Positions 1 through 13,221 of a DNA stretch of 64,000 nucleotides are shown one piece after another; the first letter of the stretch is position 1; the number at the start of each line of letters is the position of its first letter. Under the pieces are notes generated by a model. It did not search any database. It was not told the DNA's origin and was given only the letters and a program-made list of their open reading frames with translations. A program made the translations under genes and the position numbers. Origin of the DNA: Triticum aestivum (Eukaryota > Streptophyta > Magnoliopsida > Poales > Poaceae); contig NC_057812.1 in assembly GCF_018294505.1 (NCBI RefSeq), positions 60,929,789-60,993,788 of the forward strand. Reading direction: 5' to 3'.

Positions 1-1631
1 GCAAGGTTATCATGAGTGTTGACATAGTTGAGCTCGATCTCTCCTCGCCTAATGTGATCCCGGATGAAGTGCTACCGAATCTCAATATGCTTCGTCTTAA
101 AGTGTTGCACCAGGTTGAGAGAGATCTTGATGGCACTTTCATTGTCACACCAAAGAGGCACTTTGTCACAAATGACACCGTAATCCTTTAAAGTTTGCCT
201 CATCCATAAGAGTTGTGCACAACAACTACCAGCCGCCACATACTCCGCTTCGGTGGACGAGAGAGACACACAACTTTGCTTTTTGGAAGACCAACTTACC
301 AAAGAGCAACCAAGGAATTGGCACCCTCCGGAAGTGGACTTCCTATCCACTTTGTCTCCCGCCCAATCGGAATCCGAATACCCTACAAGCTTGAAGTTTG
401 CTCCTCTTGGGTACCATAAGCCAAAGTTTGGGGTATGAGCCAAATATCGAAAGATTCGTTTGACCGCCACATAGTGACTTTCCTTAGGTGCGGCTTGAAA
501 CCATGCACAAATTCCCACACTCAACATGATATCCGGTCTAGATGCACAAAGGTAAAGCAAGGAGCCTATCATGGAACGATATACCTTTTGATCCACCGCT
601 TTACCATTGGGATCTATGTCAAGTTGGCACTTGGTGGGCATTGGAGTGGAAGCCGGCTTGACATCACTTAGCTTGAATCTCTTGAGCATGTCTTGAGTGT
701 ATTTGGCTTGGTTGATGAAGGTTCCTTCTCTTCTTTGCTTCACTTTGAACCCTAGAAAGAACTTCAACTCTCCCATGGAAGACATCTCGAACTTTGAGGT
801 CATGAGAGCGGCAAATTCCTCATTGAAAGCTTTGTTAGGGGAACCAAAGATAATATCATCAACATATAATTGGCACACAAACAACTCCCCTTTGACCTTC
901 TTAGTAAAAAGAGTGGGGTCGATTAGCCCAACTTCAAAACCACGGTCTTGTAACAACTCGGTAAGGTGGTCATACCACGCACGTGGGGCTTATTTAAGGC
1001 CATAGAGTGCCTTATCGAGTTGATACACATGATCGGGAAAGTAGGGATCCTCGAACCCAGGGGGTTGCTTGACATAAACCAATTCATTAATAGGACCATT
1101 AAGAAAAGCACTCTTCACATCCATTTGTTGTAACTTAAAGTTATGATGAGAAGCATATGCAATCAACATGCAAATGGATTCAAGACGAGCAACGGGAGCA
1201 AAGGTTTCACCATAGTCGATACCCTCGACTTGGGAGTAGCCTTGTGCTACCAAACGAGCCTTGTTGCGAATGATAATCACATGGGCATCTTGCTTGTTCT
1301 TAAATATCCACTTGGTTCCAATGACATTGTGGTTCCCCATCGGTCTTGGCACCAATCTCCACACTTTGTTGCGCTCGAAGTTGTTGAGTTCTTCATGCAT
1401 GGCATTGAGCCAATCCGGATCTTCGAGCGCCTCATAGACCTTATGGGGTTCGACACAAGAGACAAACGCGTGATGCTCACAATAGTTTGCTAATTGTCTA
1501 CGAGTGCTTACCCCCTTTCTTAAGCTTCCAAGCACATTCGTCATGAGATGATCCTTGGTGGAGAGCTTGGAAGCAACCTTGGCGGCACGATGCTCCAATT
1601 TCTCCTCGAGGGTGAGACGAGGAGTGGTCAC
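1..1631 (-). pseudogene. Copia A reverse transcriptase and RNase H (broken, partial)
   Basis: The minus-strand frame encodes the end of the copia polyprotein, which copies element RNA into DNA and degrades the RNA strand in virus-like particles. Visible RT landmarks are [27 protein letters not shown], the truncated ALYGLK box and the catalytic YVDDIIFG. RNase H shows YSDSDWAGD, the SSTEAEYVA box and HIEIR. Two in-frame stops are visible: TAA straight after ALYGLK (about 987-989, where CAA is expected) and TAG after HIEIR (about 72-74). Coding sense continues past both, so these are nonsense mutations and not the end of the gene. Another break near 1631 separates it from the integrase part. 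The C-terminus lies outside the window. Confidence 0.92.
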
Positions 1632-2680
1632 TTGATCATCTTGAGCGTCGTCTTCAGCTTGTTCTTGTTCTTGAACTTGCTCGGAGGAGAGAACTTGACC
1701 TTGGGCATCACTTGATGTGTGAACACCATCTTGAGCATGATTTGCCCTTGGTCTTGTTCTTGAGGATGAGGGTCTTCATGTTGTTCTTCGGAAGCGTGTG
1801 GGCATTGGGTTGGTGATGGCTCCACTTGAGTGGAGCATTGTCCTTCTCCTTCGGCCACAAGGGGTTCCTCAATGGGTAGGATAAAGCCAACACCCATTCT
1901 TCTTATGGCTTGAGGAGGAATTTCATTACCTACATCACAAGTGCCACTTTGCTCCACTTGGGAGCCATTATTCTCATCAAACTCCACGTTACACGTCTCC
2001 TCAATAAGTCCTGTGGATTTATTGAGGACACGGTAAGCATGAGAGTTTGTAGCATAACCAACAAATATGCCCTCATAAGATCTAGCCTCAAATTTAGACA
2101 ACCGAACACCTTTCTTGAGAATGAAACACTTACACCCGAACACCCGAAAGTACTTGAGGTTGGGCTTGTTACCAGTGAGTATCTCATATGGATTCTTGTT
2201 CAAGCCCTTGCGGAGGTAGAGCCAATTGGATGCATGACACACGGTTTTGATGGCTTCGGCCCAAAATTTGTATGGAGACTTGAACTCCGCCATCATGGTC
2301 CTTGCCGCATCCATCAACGTCCGGTTCTTCCTCTCTGCAACATCATTTTGTTGAGGGGTGTAAGGTGCAGAATATTGATGCTTGATCCCCTCATCACTAA
2401 GAAACTCATCCAAGGTGTAGTTCTTGAACTCAGTGCCGTTGTCACTTCTTATTGTCAAGATCTTTGCATTGTGTTGATGTTGTGCTTCATTTGCAAAGTC
2501 AATGACGGTTTGTTGGGTCTCCCTCTTCCTCCTGAAGAAATACACCCAAGTGTATCTTGAGTAGTCATCCACAATCACCAAGCAATACTTCCTACCCCCA
2601 AGACTATCAAAGGATGGAGGCCCAAAGAGATCCAAGTGAAGGAGCTCCAAAGGCCTCTTTGAGTAAATGATAGTCGTGGG
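1628..2680 (-). pseudogene. Copia A integrase core and linker (broken)
   Basis: This part inserted new element copies into chromosomes. The rve core is recognisable with the catalytic triad: Asp in LHLDLFGP, Asp in RSDNGTEF and Glu in DVAERKNRT. The C-terminal GKKP-like region (ILTGNKPNLKYFRVFGCKC) and an acidic, Gln-rich linker follow before RT. The usual Gly before VAER is Asp here (QND). The frame is lost near 1631, where the linker and RT are in different frames. The N-terminal side is interrupted at 2676-2680 by B1, and the missing upstream residues resume at 11386. Confidence 0.9.
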
Positions 2681-4420
2681 TGAAGGAAATATGCCCTAGA
2701 GGCAATAATAAAGTTATTATTTATTTCCTTATATCATGATAAAAGTTTATTATTCATGCTAGAATTGTATTAACCGGAAACATAATACATGTGTGAATAC
2801 ATAGACAAACAGAGTGTCACTAGTATGCCTCTACTTGACTAGCTCGTTAATCAAAGATGGTTATGTTTCCTAACCATGGATAAAGAGTTGTCATTTGATT
2901 AACGGGATCACATCATTAGTTGAATGATTTGATTGACATGACCCATTCCATTAGCTTAGAACACGATCATTTAGTATGTTGCTATTGCTTTCTTCATGAC
3001 TTATACATGTTCCTATGACTATGAGATTATGCAACTCCCGTTTGCCAGAGGAACACTTTGTGTGCTACCAAACGTCACAACGTAACTGGGTGATTATAAA
3101 GGAGCTCTACAGGTGTCTCCAAAGGTACATGTTGGGTTGGCGTATTTCGAGATTAGGATTTGTCACTTCGATTGTCGGAGAGGTATCTCTAGGCCCTCTC
3201 GGTACTGCACATCACTGAAGCCTTGCAAGCATTGCAACTAATGAGTTAGTTGCGGGATGATGTATTATGGAATGAGTAAAGAGACTTACCTGTAACGAGA
3301 TTGAACTAGGTATGGGATACCGACGATCGAATCTCGGGCAAGTAACATACCGATGACAAAGGGAACAACGTATGTTGTTATGCGGTCTGACCAATAAAAG
3401 ATCTTCGTAGAATATGTAGGAGCCAATATGAGCATCCAGGTTCTGCTATTGGTTATTGACCGGAGACGTGTCTCGGTCATGTCTACATTGTTCTTGAACC
3501 CGTAGGGTCCGCACGCTTAAGGTTACGATGACAGTTATATTATGAGTTTATGCATTTTGATGTACCGAAGTTTGTTCGGAGTCCCGGATGTGATCACGGA
3601 CATGACGAGGAGTCTCGAAATGGTCGAGACATAAAGATTGATATATTGGAAGCCTATGTTTGGATGTCGGAAGTGTTCCGGGTGAAATCGGGATTTTACC
3701 GGAGTACCGGGAGGTTACCGGAACCCCCCGGGAGGTATATGGGCCTTAGTGGGCCTTAGTGGAAGAGAGGAGAGGTGGCCAGAGATGGGCCGCGCGCCCC
3801 TCCCCCCCTTGATCCGAATAGGACAAGGAGAGGGGGCCGGCCCCCCTTCCTTCTCTCTCTCTCCTCTTTTCCCCCTCCGCGAATCCTATTCCAACTAGGA
3901 AAGGGGGGGGGGAGTCCTACTCCCAGAGGGAGTAGGACTCCTCCTGGCGCGCCTCCTCTTGGCCGGCCGCCCCCCCCCTTTGAGCCTTTATATACGGAGG
4001 CAAGGGGCACCCCTAGAGACACAAGTTGATCCACGTGATCATATTCTTAGCCGTGTGCGGTGACTCCTTCCACCATAGTCCTCGATAATATTGTAGCGGT
4101 GCTTAGGCGAAGCCCTGCGACAGTAGTACATCAAGATCGTCACCACACCGTCGTGCTGATGGAACTCTTCCCCGACACTTTGCTGGATCGGAGTCTGGGG
4201 ATCGTCATCGAGCTGAACGTGTGCTGGAACTCGGAGGTGCCGTAGTTCCGGTGCTTGATCGGTCGGGCCGTGGAGACGTATGACTACATCAACCAAGTTA
4301 ATGCTTCTGTTGTCGATCTACAAGGGTACATAGATCACACTCTCCCCCTCTCGTTGCTATGCATCACCATGATCTTGCGTGTGCGTAGGAATTTTTTTGA
4401 AATTACTACGAAACCCAACA
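2681..4420 (+). repeat. Copia B1 5' LTR
   Basis: Starts TGAAGGAAATATGCC and ends in CCCAACA, followed directly by the PBS. Two tracts of G/C homopolymers flank a GAGTCCTACTCC-type palindrome near 3895-3950. It is a diverged subtype of the LTR carried by B2 and B3. Confidence 0.96.
3987..3995 (+). promoter_or_regulatory. Probable TATA box of the B1 5' LTR
   Basis: TTTATATAC follows a GC-rich stretch and lies about 425 bp before the LTR end. The same motif sits at the matching position in all six B-family LTRs, as expected for the retrotransposon promoter. The transcription start is not determined. Confidence 0.6.
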
Positions 4421-4421
4421 G

Positions 4422-4434
4422 TGGCATCTGAGCC
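4422..4434 (+). other. Copia B1 primer-binding site
   Basis: TGGCATCTGAGCC begins two bases after the LTR. It differs at two positions from the TGGTATCAGAGC core complementary to the 3' end of initiator Met tRNA, the usual copia primer. Confidence 0.8.
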
Positions 4435-5650
4435 TAGGTTTTATGTGTTGATGTTATATGCACGAGTAGAACACAAGTGAGTTGTGGGCGATATAAGTCA
4501 TACTGCTTACCAGCATGTCATACTTTTGGTTCGGCGGTATTGTTGGACGAAGCGGCCCGGACCGACATTACGCGTACGCTTACGCGAGACCGGTTCTCCC
4601 GACGTGCTTTGCACAAAGGTGGCTAGCGGGTGACAGTTTCTCCAACTTTAGTTGAACCGAGTGTGGCTACGCCCGGTCCTTGCGAAGGTTAAAACAACAC
4701 CAACTTGACAAACTATCGTTGAGGTTTTGATGCGTAGGTAAGATTGGTTCTTGCTTAAGCCCGTAGCAGCCACGTAAAACTTGCAACAACAAAGTAGAGG
4801 ACGCCTAACTTGTTTTTGCAGGGCATGTTGTGATGTGATATGGTCAAGACATGATGCTAAATTTTATTGTATGAGATGATCATGTTTTGTAACCGAGTTA
4901 TCGGCAACTGGCAGGAGCCATATGGTTGTCGCTTTATTGTATGCAATGCAATCGCGCTGTAATGCTTTACTTTATCACTAAGCGGTAGCGATAGTCGTGG
5001 AAGCATAAGATTGGCGAGACAACAACGATGCTACGATGGAGATCAAGGTGTCGCGCCGGTGACGATGGTGATCACGACGGTGCTTCGGAGATGGAGATCA
5101 CAAGCACAAGATGATGATGGCCATATCATATCACTTATATTGATTGCATGTGATGTTTATCTTTTATGCATCTTATCTTGCTTTGATTGACGGTAGCATT
5201 ATAAGATGATCTCTCACTAATTATCAAGAAGTGTTCTCCCTGAGTATGCACCGTTGCGAAAGTTCTTCGTGCTGAGACACCACGTGATGATCGGGTGTGA
5301 TAGGCTCTACGTTCAAATACAACGGGTGCAAAACAGTTGCACACGCGGAATACTCAGGTTATACTTGACGAGCCAAGCATATACAGATATGGCCTCGGAA
5401 CACGGAGACCGAAAGGTCGAGCGTGAATCATATAGTAGATATGATCAACATAGTGATGTTCACCAATGAAACTACTCCATCTCACGTGATGATCGGACAT
5501 GGTTTAGTTGATTTGGATCACGTAATCACTTAGAGGATTACAGGGATGTCTATCTAAGTGGGAGTTCTTTAAGTAAATTAATTGAACCTAAATTTATCAT
5601 GAACTTAGTACCTGATAGTATCTTGCTTATGTATGTTTGATTGTAGATAG
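4435..5650 (+). other. Untranslated leader of Copia B1 with an upstream ORF
   Basis: About 1.2 kb lie between the PBS and the gag start codon. Dimerisation and packaging signals would be expected here but cannot be pinpointed by eye. A sense ORF of 71 codons (5254-5469) and an overlapping antisense ORF of 69 codons (5135-5344) are open here and in the matching leaders of B2 and B3. Confidence 0.6.
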
Positions 5651-8600
5651 ATGGCCCGTGCTGTTGTTCCGTTGAATTTTAATGCGTTCCTTGAGAAAGC
5701 AAAATTGAAAGATGATGACAGCAATTACACAGACCGGGTCCGTAACTTGAGGATTATCCTCATTGCTGCACAGAAAAATTACGTCCTGGAAGCACCGCTG
5801 GGTGCCAGGCCTGCTGCTGGAGCAACACCAGATGTTATGAACGTCTGGCAGAGCAAAGCTGATGACTACTCGATAGTTCAATGTGCCATGCTTTACGGCT
5901 TAGAACTGGGACTCCAACGATGTTTTGAAAGTCATGGGGCATATGAGATGTTCCAGGAGTTGAAGTTAATATTTCAAGCAAATGCCCGGATTGAGAGATA
6001 TGAAGTCTCCAATAAGTTCTATAGCTGCAAGATGGAGGAGAACAGTTCTGTCAGTGAGCATATACTCAAGATGTCTGGGTATATAATCACTTGATTCAAC
6101 TGGGAGTTAATCTTCCAGATGATAGCGTCATTGACAGAATTCTCCAATCACTTCCACCAAGCTACAAGAGCTTCGTGATGAACTATAATATGCAAGGGAT
6201 GAATAAGACTATTCCCGAGCTCTTCGCAATGCTGAAAGCTGCGGAGGTAGAAATCAAGAAGGAGCATCAAGTGTTGATGGTCAACAAGACCACTAGTTTC
6301 AAGAAAAGGGCAAAGGGAAGAAGAAGGGGAACTTCAAGAAGAACAGCAAGCAAGTTGCTGCTCAAGAGAAGAAACCCAAGTCTGGACCTAAGCCTGAAAC
6401 TGAGTGCTTCTACTGCAAGCAGACTGGTCACTGGAAGCGGAACTGCCCCAAGTATTTGGCGGATAAGAAGGATGGCAAGGTGAACAAAGGTATATGTGAT
6501 ATACATGTTATTGATGTGTACCTTACTAATGCTCGCAGTAGCACCTGGGTATTTGATACTGGTTCTGTTGCTAATATTTGCAACTCGAAACAGGGACTAC
6601 GGATTAAGCGAAGATTGGCTAAGGACGAGGTGACGATGCGTGTGGGAAACGGTTCCAAAGTCGATGTGATCGCGGTCGGCACGCTACCTCTACATCTACC
6701 TTCGGATAATTAGACCTAAATAATTGTTATTTGGTGCCAAGCGTTAAGCATGAACATTATATCTGGATCTTGTTTGATGCGAGACGGTTATTCATTTAAA
6801 TCAGAGAATAATGGTTGTTCTATTTATATGAGTAATATCTTTTATGGTCATGCACCCTTGAAGAGTGGTCTATTCTTATTGAATCTCGATAGTAGTAACA
6901 CACATATTCATAATGTTGAAGCCAAAAGATGCAGAGTTGATTATGATAGTGCAACTTATTTGTGGCACTGCCGTTTAGGTCATATCGGTGTAAAGCGCAT
7001 GAAGAAACTCCATACTGATGGACTTTTGGAACCACTTGATTATGAATCACTTGGTACTTGCGAACCGTGCCTCATGGGCAAGATGACTAAAACGCCGTTC
7101 TTCGGTACTATGGAGAGAGCAACAGATTTGTTGGAAATCATACATACAGATGTATGTGGTCCGATGAGTATTGAGGCTCGTGGCGGATATCGTTATTTTC
7201 TCACCTTCACAGATGACTTAAGCAGATATGGGTATATCTACTTAATGAAACATAAGTCTGAAACGTTTGAAAAGTTCAAAGAATTTCAGAGTGAAGTTGA
7301 AAATCATCGTAACAAGAAAATAAAGTTTCTACGATCTGATCGTGGAGGAGAATATTTGAGTTACGAGTTTGGTGTACATTTGAAACAATGCGGAATAGTT
7401 TCGCAACTCACGCCACCCGGAACACCACAGCGTAATGGTGTGTCCGAACGTCGTAATCGTACTTTACTAGATATGGTGCGATCTATGATGTCTCTTACTG
7501 ATTTACCGCTATCGTTTTGGGGTTATGCTTTGGAGACGGCCACATTCACGTTAAATAGGGCACCATCAAAATCCGTTGAGACGACGCCTTATGAACTATG
7601 GTTTGGCAAGAAACCAAAGTTGTCGTTTCTGAAAGTTTGGGGCTGCGATGCTTATGTGAAAAAGCTTCAACCTGATAAGCTCGAACCCAAATCGGAGAAA
7701 TGTGTCTTCATAGGATATCCAAAGGAGACTATTGGATGCACCTTCTATCACAGATCCGAAGGCAAGACTTTTTTCAGAAACTTTCTGGAGAAGGAGTTTC
7801 TCTCGAAAGAAGTGAGTGGGAGGAAAGTAGAACTTGACGAGGTAATTGTACCTGCTCCCTTGTTGGAAAGTAGTGCATCACAGAAAACTGTTTCTGTGAC
7901 ACCTACACCAATTAGTGAGGGAGCTAATGATAATGATCATGAAACTTTAGGACAAGATACTACTGAACCTCGTAGATCAACCAGAGTGAGATCCGCGCCA
8001 GAGTGGTACGGTAATCCTGTTCTGGAAGTCATGCTACTAGATCATGATGAACCTACGAACTATGAAGAAGCGATGGTGAGCCCAGATTCTGCAAAATGGC
8101 TTGAAGCCATGAAATCTGAGATGGGATCCATGTATGAGAACAAAGTGTGGACTTTGGTTGACTTGCCCAATGATCGGCAAGCAATTGAGAATAAATGGAT
8201 CTTCAAGAAGAAGACTGACGGCAACGGTAATATTACTGTCTACAAAGCTCGACTTGTCGCAAAAGGGTTTCGGCAAGTTCAAGGGATTGACTACGATGAG
8301 ACCTTCTCACCCGTAGCGATGCTTAAGTCTGTCCGAATCATGTTAGCAATTGCCGCATTTTATGATTATGAAATTTGGCAGATGGATGTCAAAACTGCAT
8401 TCCTGAATGGATTTCTGGAAGAAGAGTTGTATATGATGCAACCAGAGGGTTTTGTCGATCCAAAGGGAGCTAACAAAGTATGCAAGCTCCAGCAATCCAT
8501 TTATGGACTGGTGCAAGCCTCTCGGAGTTGGAATAAACTCTTTGATAGTGTGATCAAAGCATTTGGTTTTATACAGACTTTCGGAGAAGCCTGTATTTAC

Positions 8601-9622
8601 AAGAAAGTGAGTGGGAGCTCTGTAGCATTTCTGATATTATATGTGGATGACATATTACTGATTGGAAATGATATAGAATTTCTGGATAGCATAAAGGGAT
8701 ACTTGAATAAGAGTTTTTCAATGAAAGACCTCGGTGAAGCTGCTTACATATTAGGCATAAGATCTATAGAGATAGATCAAGACGCTTAATTGGACTTTCA
8801 CAAAGCACATACCTTGACAAAGTTTTGAAGAAGTTCAAAATGGATCAAGCAAAGAAAGGGTTCTTGCCTGTGTTACAAGGTGTGAAGTTGAGTCAGACTC
8901 AATGCCCGACCACTGCAGAAGATAGAGAGAAAATGAAAGATGTTCCCTATGCTTCAGCCATAGGCTCTATCATGTATGCAATGCTGTGTACCAGACCTGA
9001 TGTGTGCCTTGCTATAAGTCTAGCAGGGAGGTACCAAAGTAATCCAGGAGTGGATCACTGGACAGCGGTCAAGAACATCCTGAAGTACCTTAAAAGGACT
9101 AAGGATATGTTTCTCGTATATGGAGGTGACAAAGAGCTCATCGTAAACGGTTACGTTGATGCAAGCTTTGACACTGATCCGGACGATTCTAAATCGCAAA
9201 CCGGATACGTGTTTACATTAAACGGTGGAGCTGTCAGTTGGTGCAGTTCTAAAGAAAGCGTCGTGGCGGGATCTACATGTGAAGTGGAGTACATAGCTGC
9301 TTCGGAAGCAGCAAATGAAGGAGTCTGGATGAAGGAGTTCATATCCGATCTAGGTGTCATACCTAGTGCATCGGGTCCAATGAAAATCTTTTGTGATAAT
9401 ACTGGTGCAATTGCCTTGCCGAAGGAATCCAGATTTCACAAAAGAACCAAGCACATCAAAAGACGCTTCAATTCCATCCGGGATCTAGTCCAGGTGGGAG
9501 ACATAGAGATTTGCAAGATACATACGGATCTGAATGTAGCAGACCCATTGACTAAGCCTCTTCCACGAGCAAAACATGATCAGCACCAAGGCTCCATGGG
9601 TTTTAGAATAATTACAGTATAA
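5651..9622 (+). pseudogene. Copia B1 gag-pol polyprotein (multiple frameshifts)
   Basis: The ATG start matches the start in B2 and B3. In order it shows a UBN2-type Gag, an unreadable zinc-knuckle frame, protease WVFDTGSV, the GAG-pre-integrase box WHCRLGH, integrase (HTDVCGP, RSDRGGEY, SERRNRT), RT (YVDDILLIG) and RNase H ending near NVADPLTKPLP. Compared with B2, single-base losses are visible near 6083, 6305 and 8768. There is also a 4-base loss near 6707 and a one-base gain near 6740. A 3-residue in-frame loss lies near 7770. The start and the last third remain readable. It cannot make a full polyprotein. Confidence 0.94.
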
Positions 9623-9648
9623 TCTAGATTATTGACTCTAGTGCAAAC

Positions 9649-11385
9649 TGAAGGAAATATGCCCTAGAGGCAATAATAAAGTTATTATTTATTTCCTTAT
9701 ATCATGATAAAAGTTTATTATTCATGCTAGAATTGTATTAACCGGAAACATAATACATGTGTGAATACATAGACAAACAGAGTGTCACTAGTATGCCTCT
9801 ACTTGACTAGCTCGTTAATCAAAGATGGTTATGTTTCCTAACCATGGATAAAGAGTTGTCATTTGATTAACGGGATCACATCATTAGTTCAATGATCTGA
9901 TTGACATGACCCATTCCATTAGCTTAGCACACGATCGTTTAGTATGTTGCTATTGCTTTCTTCATGACTTATACATGTTCCTATGACTATGAGATTATGC
10001 AACTCCCGTTTGCCGGAGGAACACTTTGTGTGCTACCAAACGTCACAACGTAACTGGGTGATTATAAAGGAGCTCTACAGGTGTCTCCAAAGGTACATGT
10101 TGGGTTGGCATATTTCAAGATTAGGATTTGTCACTCCGATTGTCGGAGAGGTATCTCTGGGCCCTCTCGGTAATGCACATCACTGAAGCCTTTCAAGCAT
10201 TGCAACTAATGAGTTAGTTGCGGGATGATGTATTACGGAACGAGTAAAGAGACTTACCGGTAACGAGATTGAACTAGGTATGGAATACCGACGATCGAAT
10301 CTCGGGCAAGTAACATACCGATGACAAAGGGAACAACGTATGTTGTTATGTGGTCTGACCGATAAAAGATCTTCCTAGAATATGTAGGAGCCAATATGAG
10401 CATCCAGGTTCCGCTATTGGTTATTGACCGGAGACGTGTCTCGGTCATGTCTACATTGTTCTCGAACCCGTAGGGTCCGCACGCTTAAGGTTACGATGAC
10501 AGTTCTATTATGAGTTTATGCATTTTGATGTACCGAAGTTTGTTCGGAGTCCCGGATGTGATCACGGACATGACGAGGAGTCTCGAAATGGTCGAGACAT
10601 AAAGATTGATATATTGGAAGCCTATGTTTGGATATCGGAAGTGTTCCGGGTGAAATCGGGATTTTACCGGAGTACCGGGAGGTTACCGGAACCCCCCAGG
10701 AGGTATATGGGCCTTAGTGGGCCTTAGTTGAAGAGAGGAGAGGTGGCCAGAGATAGGCCGCGCACCCCTCCCCCCTTGATCCGAATAGGACAAGGAGAGG
10801 GGGCCGGCCCCCCCTCCTCCTCTCTCTCTCCTCTTTTCCCCCTCCGCTAATCCTATTCCAACTAGGAAAGGGGGGGAGTCCTACTCCCAGAGGGAGTAGG
10901 ACTCCTCCTGGCGCACCTCCTCTTGGACGGCCGCCCCCCCCCCTTTGAGCCTTTATATACGGAGGCAAGGGGCACCCCTAGAGACACAAGTTGATCCACG
11001 TGATCATATTCTTAGCCGTGTGCGGTGCCCCCTTCCACCATAGTCCTCGATAATATTGTAGCGGTGCTTAGGCGAAGCCCTGCGACGGTAGTACATCAAG
11101 ATCGTCACCACGCTGTCGTGCTGACGGAACTCTTCCCCGAAACTTTGCTGGATCGGAGTCCGGGGATCGTCATCGAGCTGAACGTGTGCTAGAACTAGGA
11201 GGTGCCGTAGTTTCGGTGCTTGATCGGTCGGGCCGTGGAGACGTACGACTACATCAACCAAGTTAATGCTTCCGTTGTCAATCTACAAGGGTACTTAGAT
11301 CACACTCTCCCCCTCTCGTTGCTATGCATCACCATGATCTTGCGTGTGCGTAGGAATTTTTTTGAAATTACTACGAAACCCAACA
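9649..11385 (+). repeat. Copia B1 3' LTR
   Basis: TG...CA bounded and matching the 5' LTR along its length. The purine-rich tract expected just upstream is shortened: GTGCAAAC directly precedes the LTR, where B2 has GTGCAAGTGGGAGAC. Confidence 0.95.
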
Positions 11386-12017
11386 GTGGGAGGGTGAGCC
11401 TTCTCATGTAGCTTTCCTTCGATACAAGCACTGCAAGCACGATCTTTAGCAAAACTAACATTCGTTAGTCCACGGACATGGTCCCCTTGAGAAGATTTTG
11501 CAAAGATCTCATATTGACATGGGCTAGACAGCGATGCCAAAGCCATCCCACATCAACTTTAGCCATTAGGCATGTCGCGGTCTTAGTGGGCCGCTCCGAA
11601 AAGTTAATCACATATAGACCATTCTCGACATGCCCAACAAAGGCTACTTTAAGAGTCTTGCTCCACAAGAGGGCCACGGTATTGATATCAAAGAAAGTGT
11701 CAAAGCCCATGATTGCAAGTTGACGAACGGAAAGTAAATTGTACGCAAGGGACTCAACAAGCATGACCTTCTCGATCGTGAGATCATGAGAGATGACCAC
11801 CTTGCCAAGTCCCAATACCTTAGAAGATGAGGCGTCACCCCACTCGACATTGGTGGGCATAGATGGAATCTTGTGCACGTCCACCACCAAGTCCTTGCTT
11901 CCGGTCATATGATTTGTAGCTCCGCTATCGAGCAACAATGATCCCCCACCGGAAGCAAACACCTACAAGAGATCAATGCTTGGTTTTAGGTACCCATTTT
12001 GTAATGAGTCCTTTGAT
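11386..12017 (-). pseudogene. Copia A protease and GAG-pre-integrase domain
   Basis: Minus-strand frame with the aspartic protease active site LLLDSGATNHM (DSG in place of DTG), the flap-like EWGDASSSKVLGLG region and the GAG-pre-integrase box WLWHRCLAHVN. Then comes a cysteine-containing stretch (KDRACSACIEGK) leading to the B1 insertion. It lies between the two inserts, so it is bounded by the TSDs GTGGG and GTTAG. An in-frame TAG is present just before the protease. The piece joins the integrase at 2680 and the gag at 20700. Confidence 0.9.
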
Positions 12018-13221
12018 GTTAGTGAAGGAAATATGCCCTAGAGGCAATAATAAAATTATCATTTATTTCCTTATATCATGATAAATGTTTATTATTCATG
12101 CTAGAATTGTATTAACCGGAAACATAATACATGTGTGAATACATAGACAAACAAAGTGTCACTAGTATGCCTCTACTTGACTAGCTCGTTAATCACAGAT
12201 GGTTATGTTTCCTAACCATGTACAAGGAGTTGTTATTTGATTAACGGGATCACATCATTAGGTGAATGATCTGATTGACATGACCCATTCCATTAGCTTA
12301 GCACCCGATCGTTTAGTATGTTGCTATTGCTTTCTTCATGACTTATACATGTTCCTATGACTATGAGATTATGCAACTCCCTTTTGCCGGAGGAACACTT
12401 TGTGTGCTACCAAACGTCACAACGTAAATGGGTGATTATAAAGGTGCTCTACAGGTGTCTCCAAAGGTACATGTTGGGTTGGCGTATTTCAAGATTAGGA
12501 TTTGTCACTCCGATTGTCGGAGAGGTATCTCTAGGCCCTCTCGGTACTGCACATCACTGAAGCCTTGCAAGCATTGCAACTAATGAGTTAGTTGCGGGAT
12601 GATGTATTACAGAACGAGTAAAGAGACTTACCAGTAACGAGATTGAACTAGGTATGGGATACCGACGATCGAATCTCGGGCAAGTAACATACCGATGACA
12701 AAGGGAACAACGTATGTTGTTATGCGGTCTGACCAATAAAAGATCTTCGTAGAATATGTAGGAGCCAATATGAGCATCCAGGTTCCGCTATTGTTATTGA
12801 CCGGAGACGTGTCTCGGTCATGTCTACATTGTTCTCGAACCCATAGGGTCCGCACGCTTAAGGTTTCGACGACAGTTATATTATGAGTTTATGAGTTTTG
12901 ATGTACCGAAGTTAGTTCGGAGTCCCTGATGTGATCACCGACATGACGAGGAGTCTCAAAATGGTCGAGACATAAAGATTGATATATTGGACGGCTATAT
13001 TCAGACACCGGAAGTGTTCCGGGTGATTTCAGAGAAAACCGGGGAGCCGGAGGGTTACCGGAACCCCCCCCCCCCCGGGAGAAGTAATGGGCCATATGGG
13101 CCTTAGTGGAGAGAGAGAGGGGCAGCCAAAGGTGGGCCACGCGCCTCCTCCCCCTGGTCCGAATTGGACTAGGAGAGGGGGCGGCGCCCCCCCTTTCCCT
13201 CTCCCTCCCCACTTCTTTCCC

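Larger units (their letters stand above)
2681..11385 (+). mobile_element. Copia B1: full-length Ty1/copia element inserted in Copia A
   Basis: The element is 8705 bp, bounded by TG...CA LTRs of 1740 and 1737 bp. A perfect 5-bp target duplication GTGGG flanks it (2676-2680 and 11386-11390). The order is 5' LTR, PBS, 1.2 kb leader, gag-pol, 3' LTR. It sits in the protease/integrase junction of Copia A in the opposite orientation. The two LTRs differ at several visible positions, for example around 2926-2975 against 9894-9943, and the polyprotein has many frameshifts. It therefore looks like the oldest of the three B-family copies. Confidence 0.96.
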
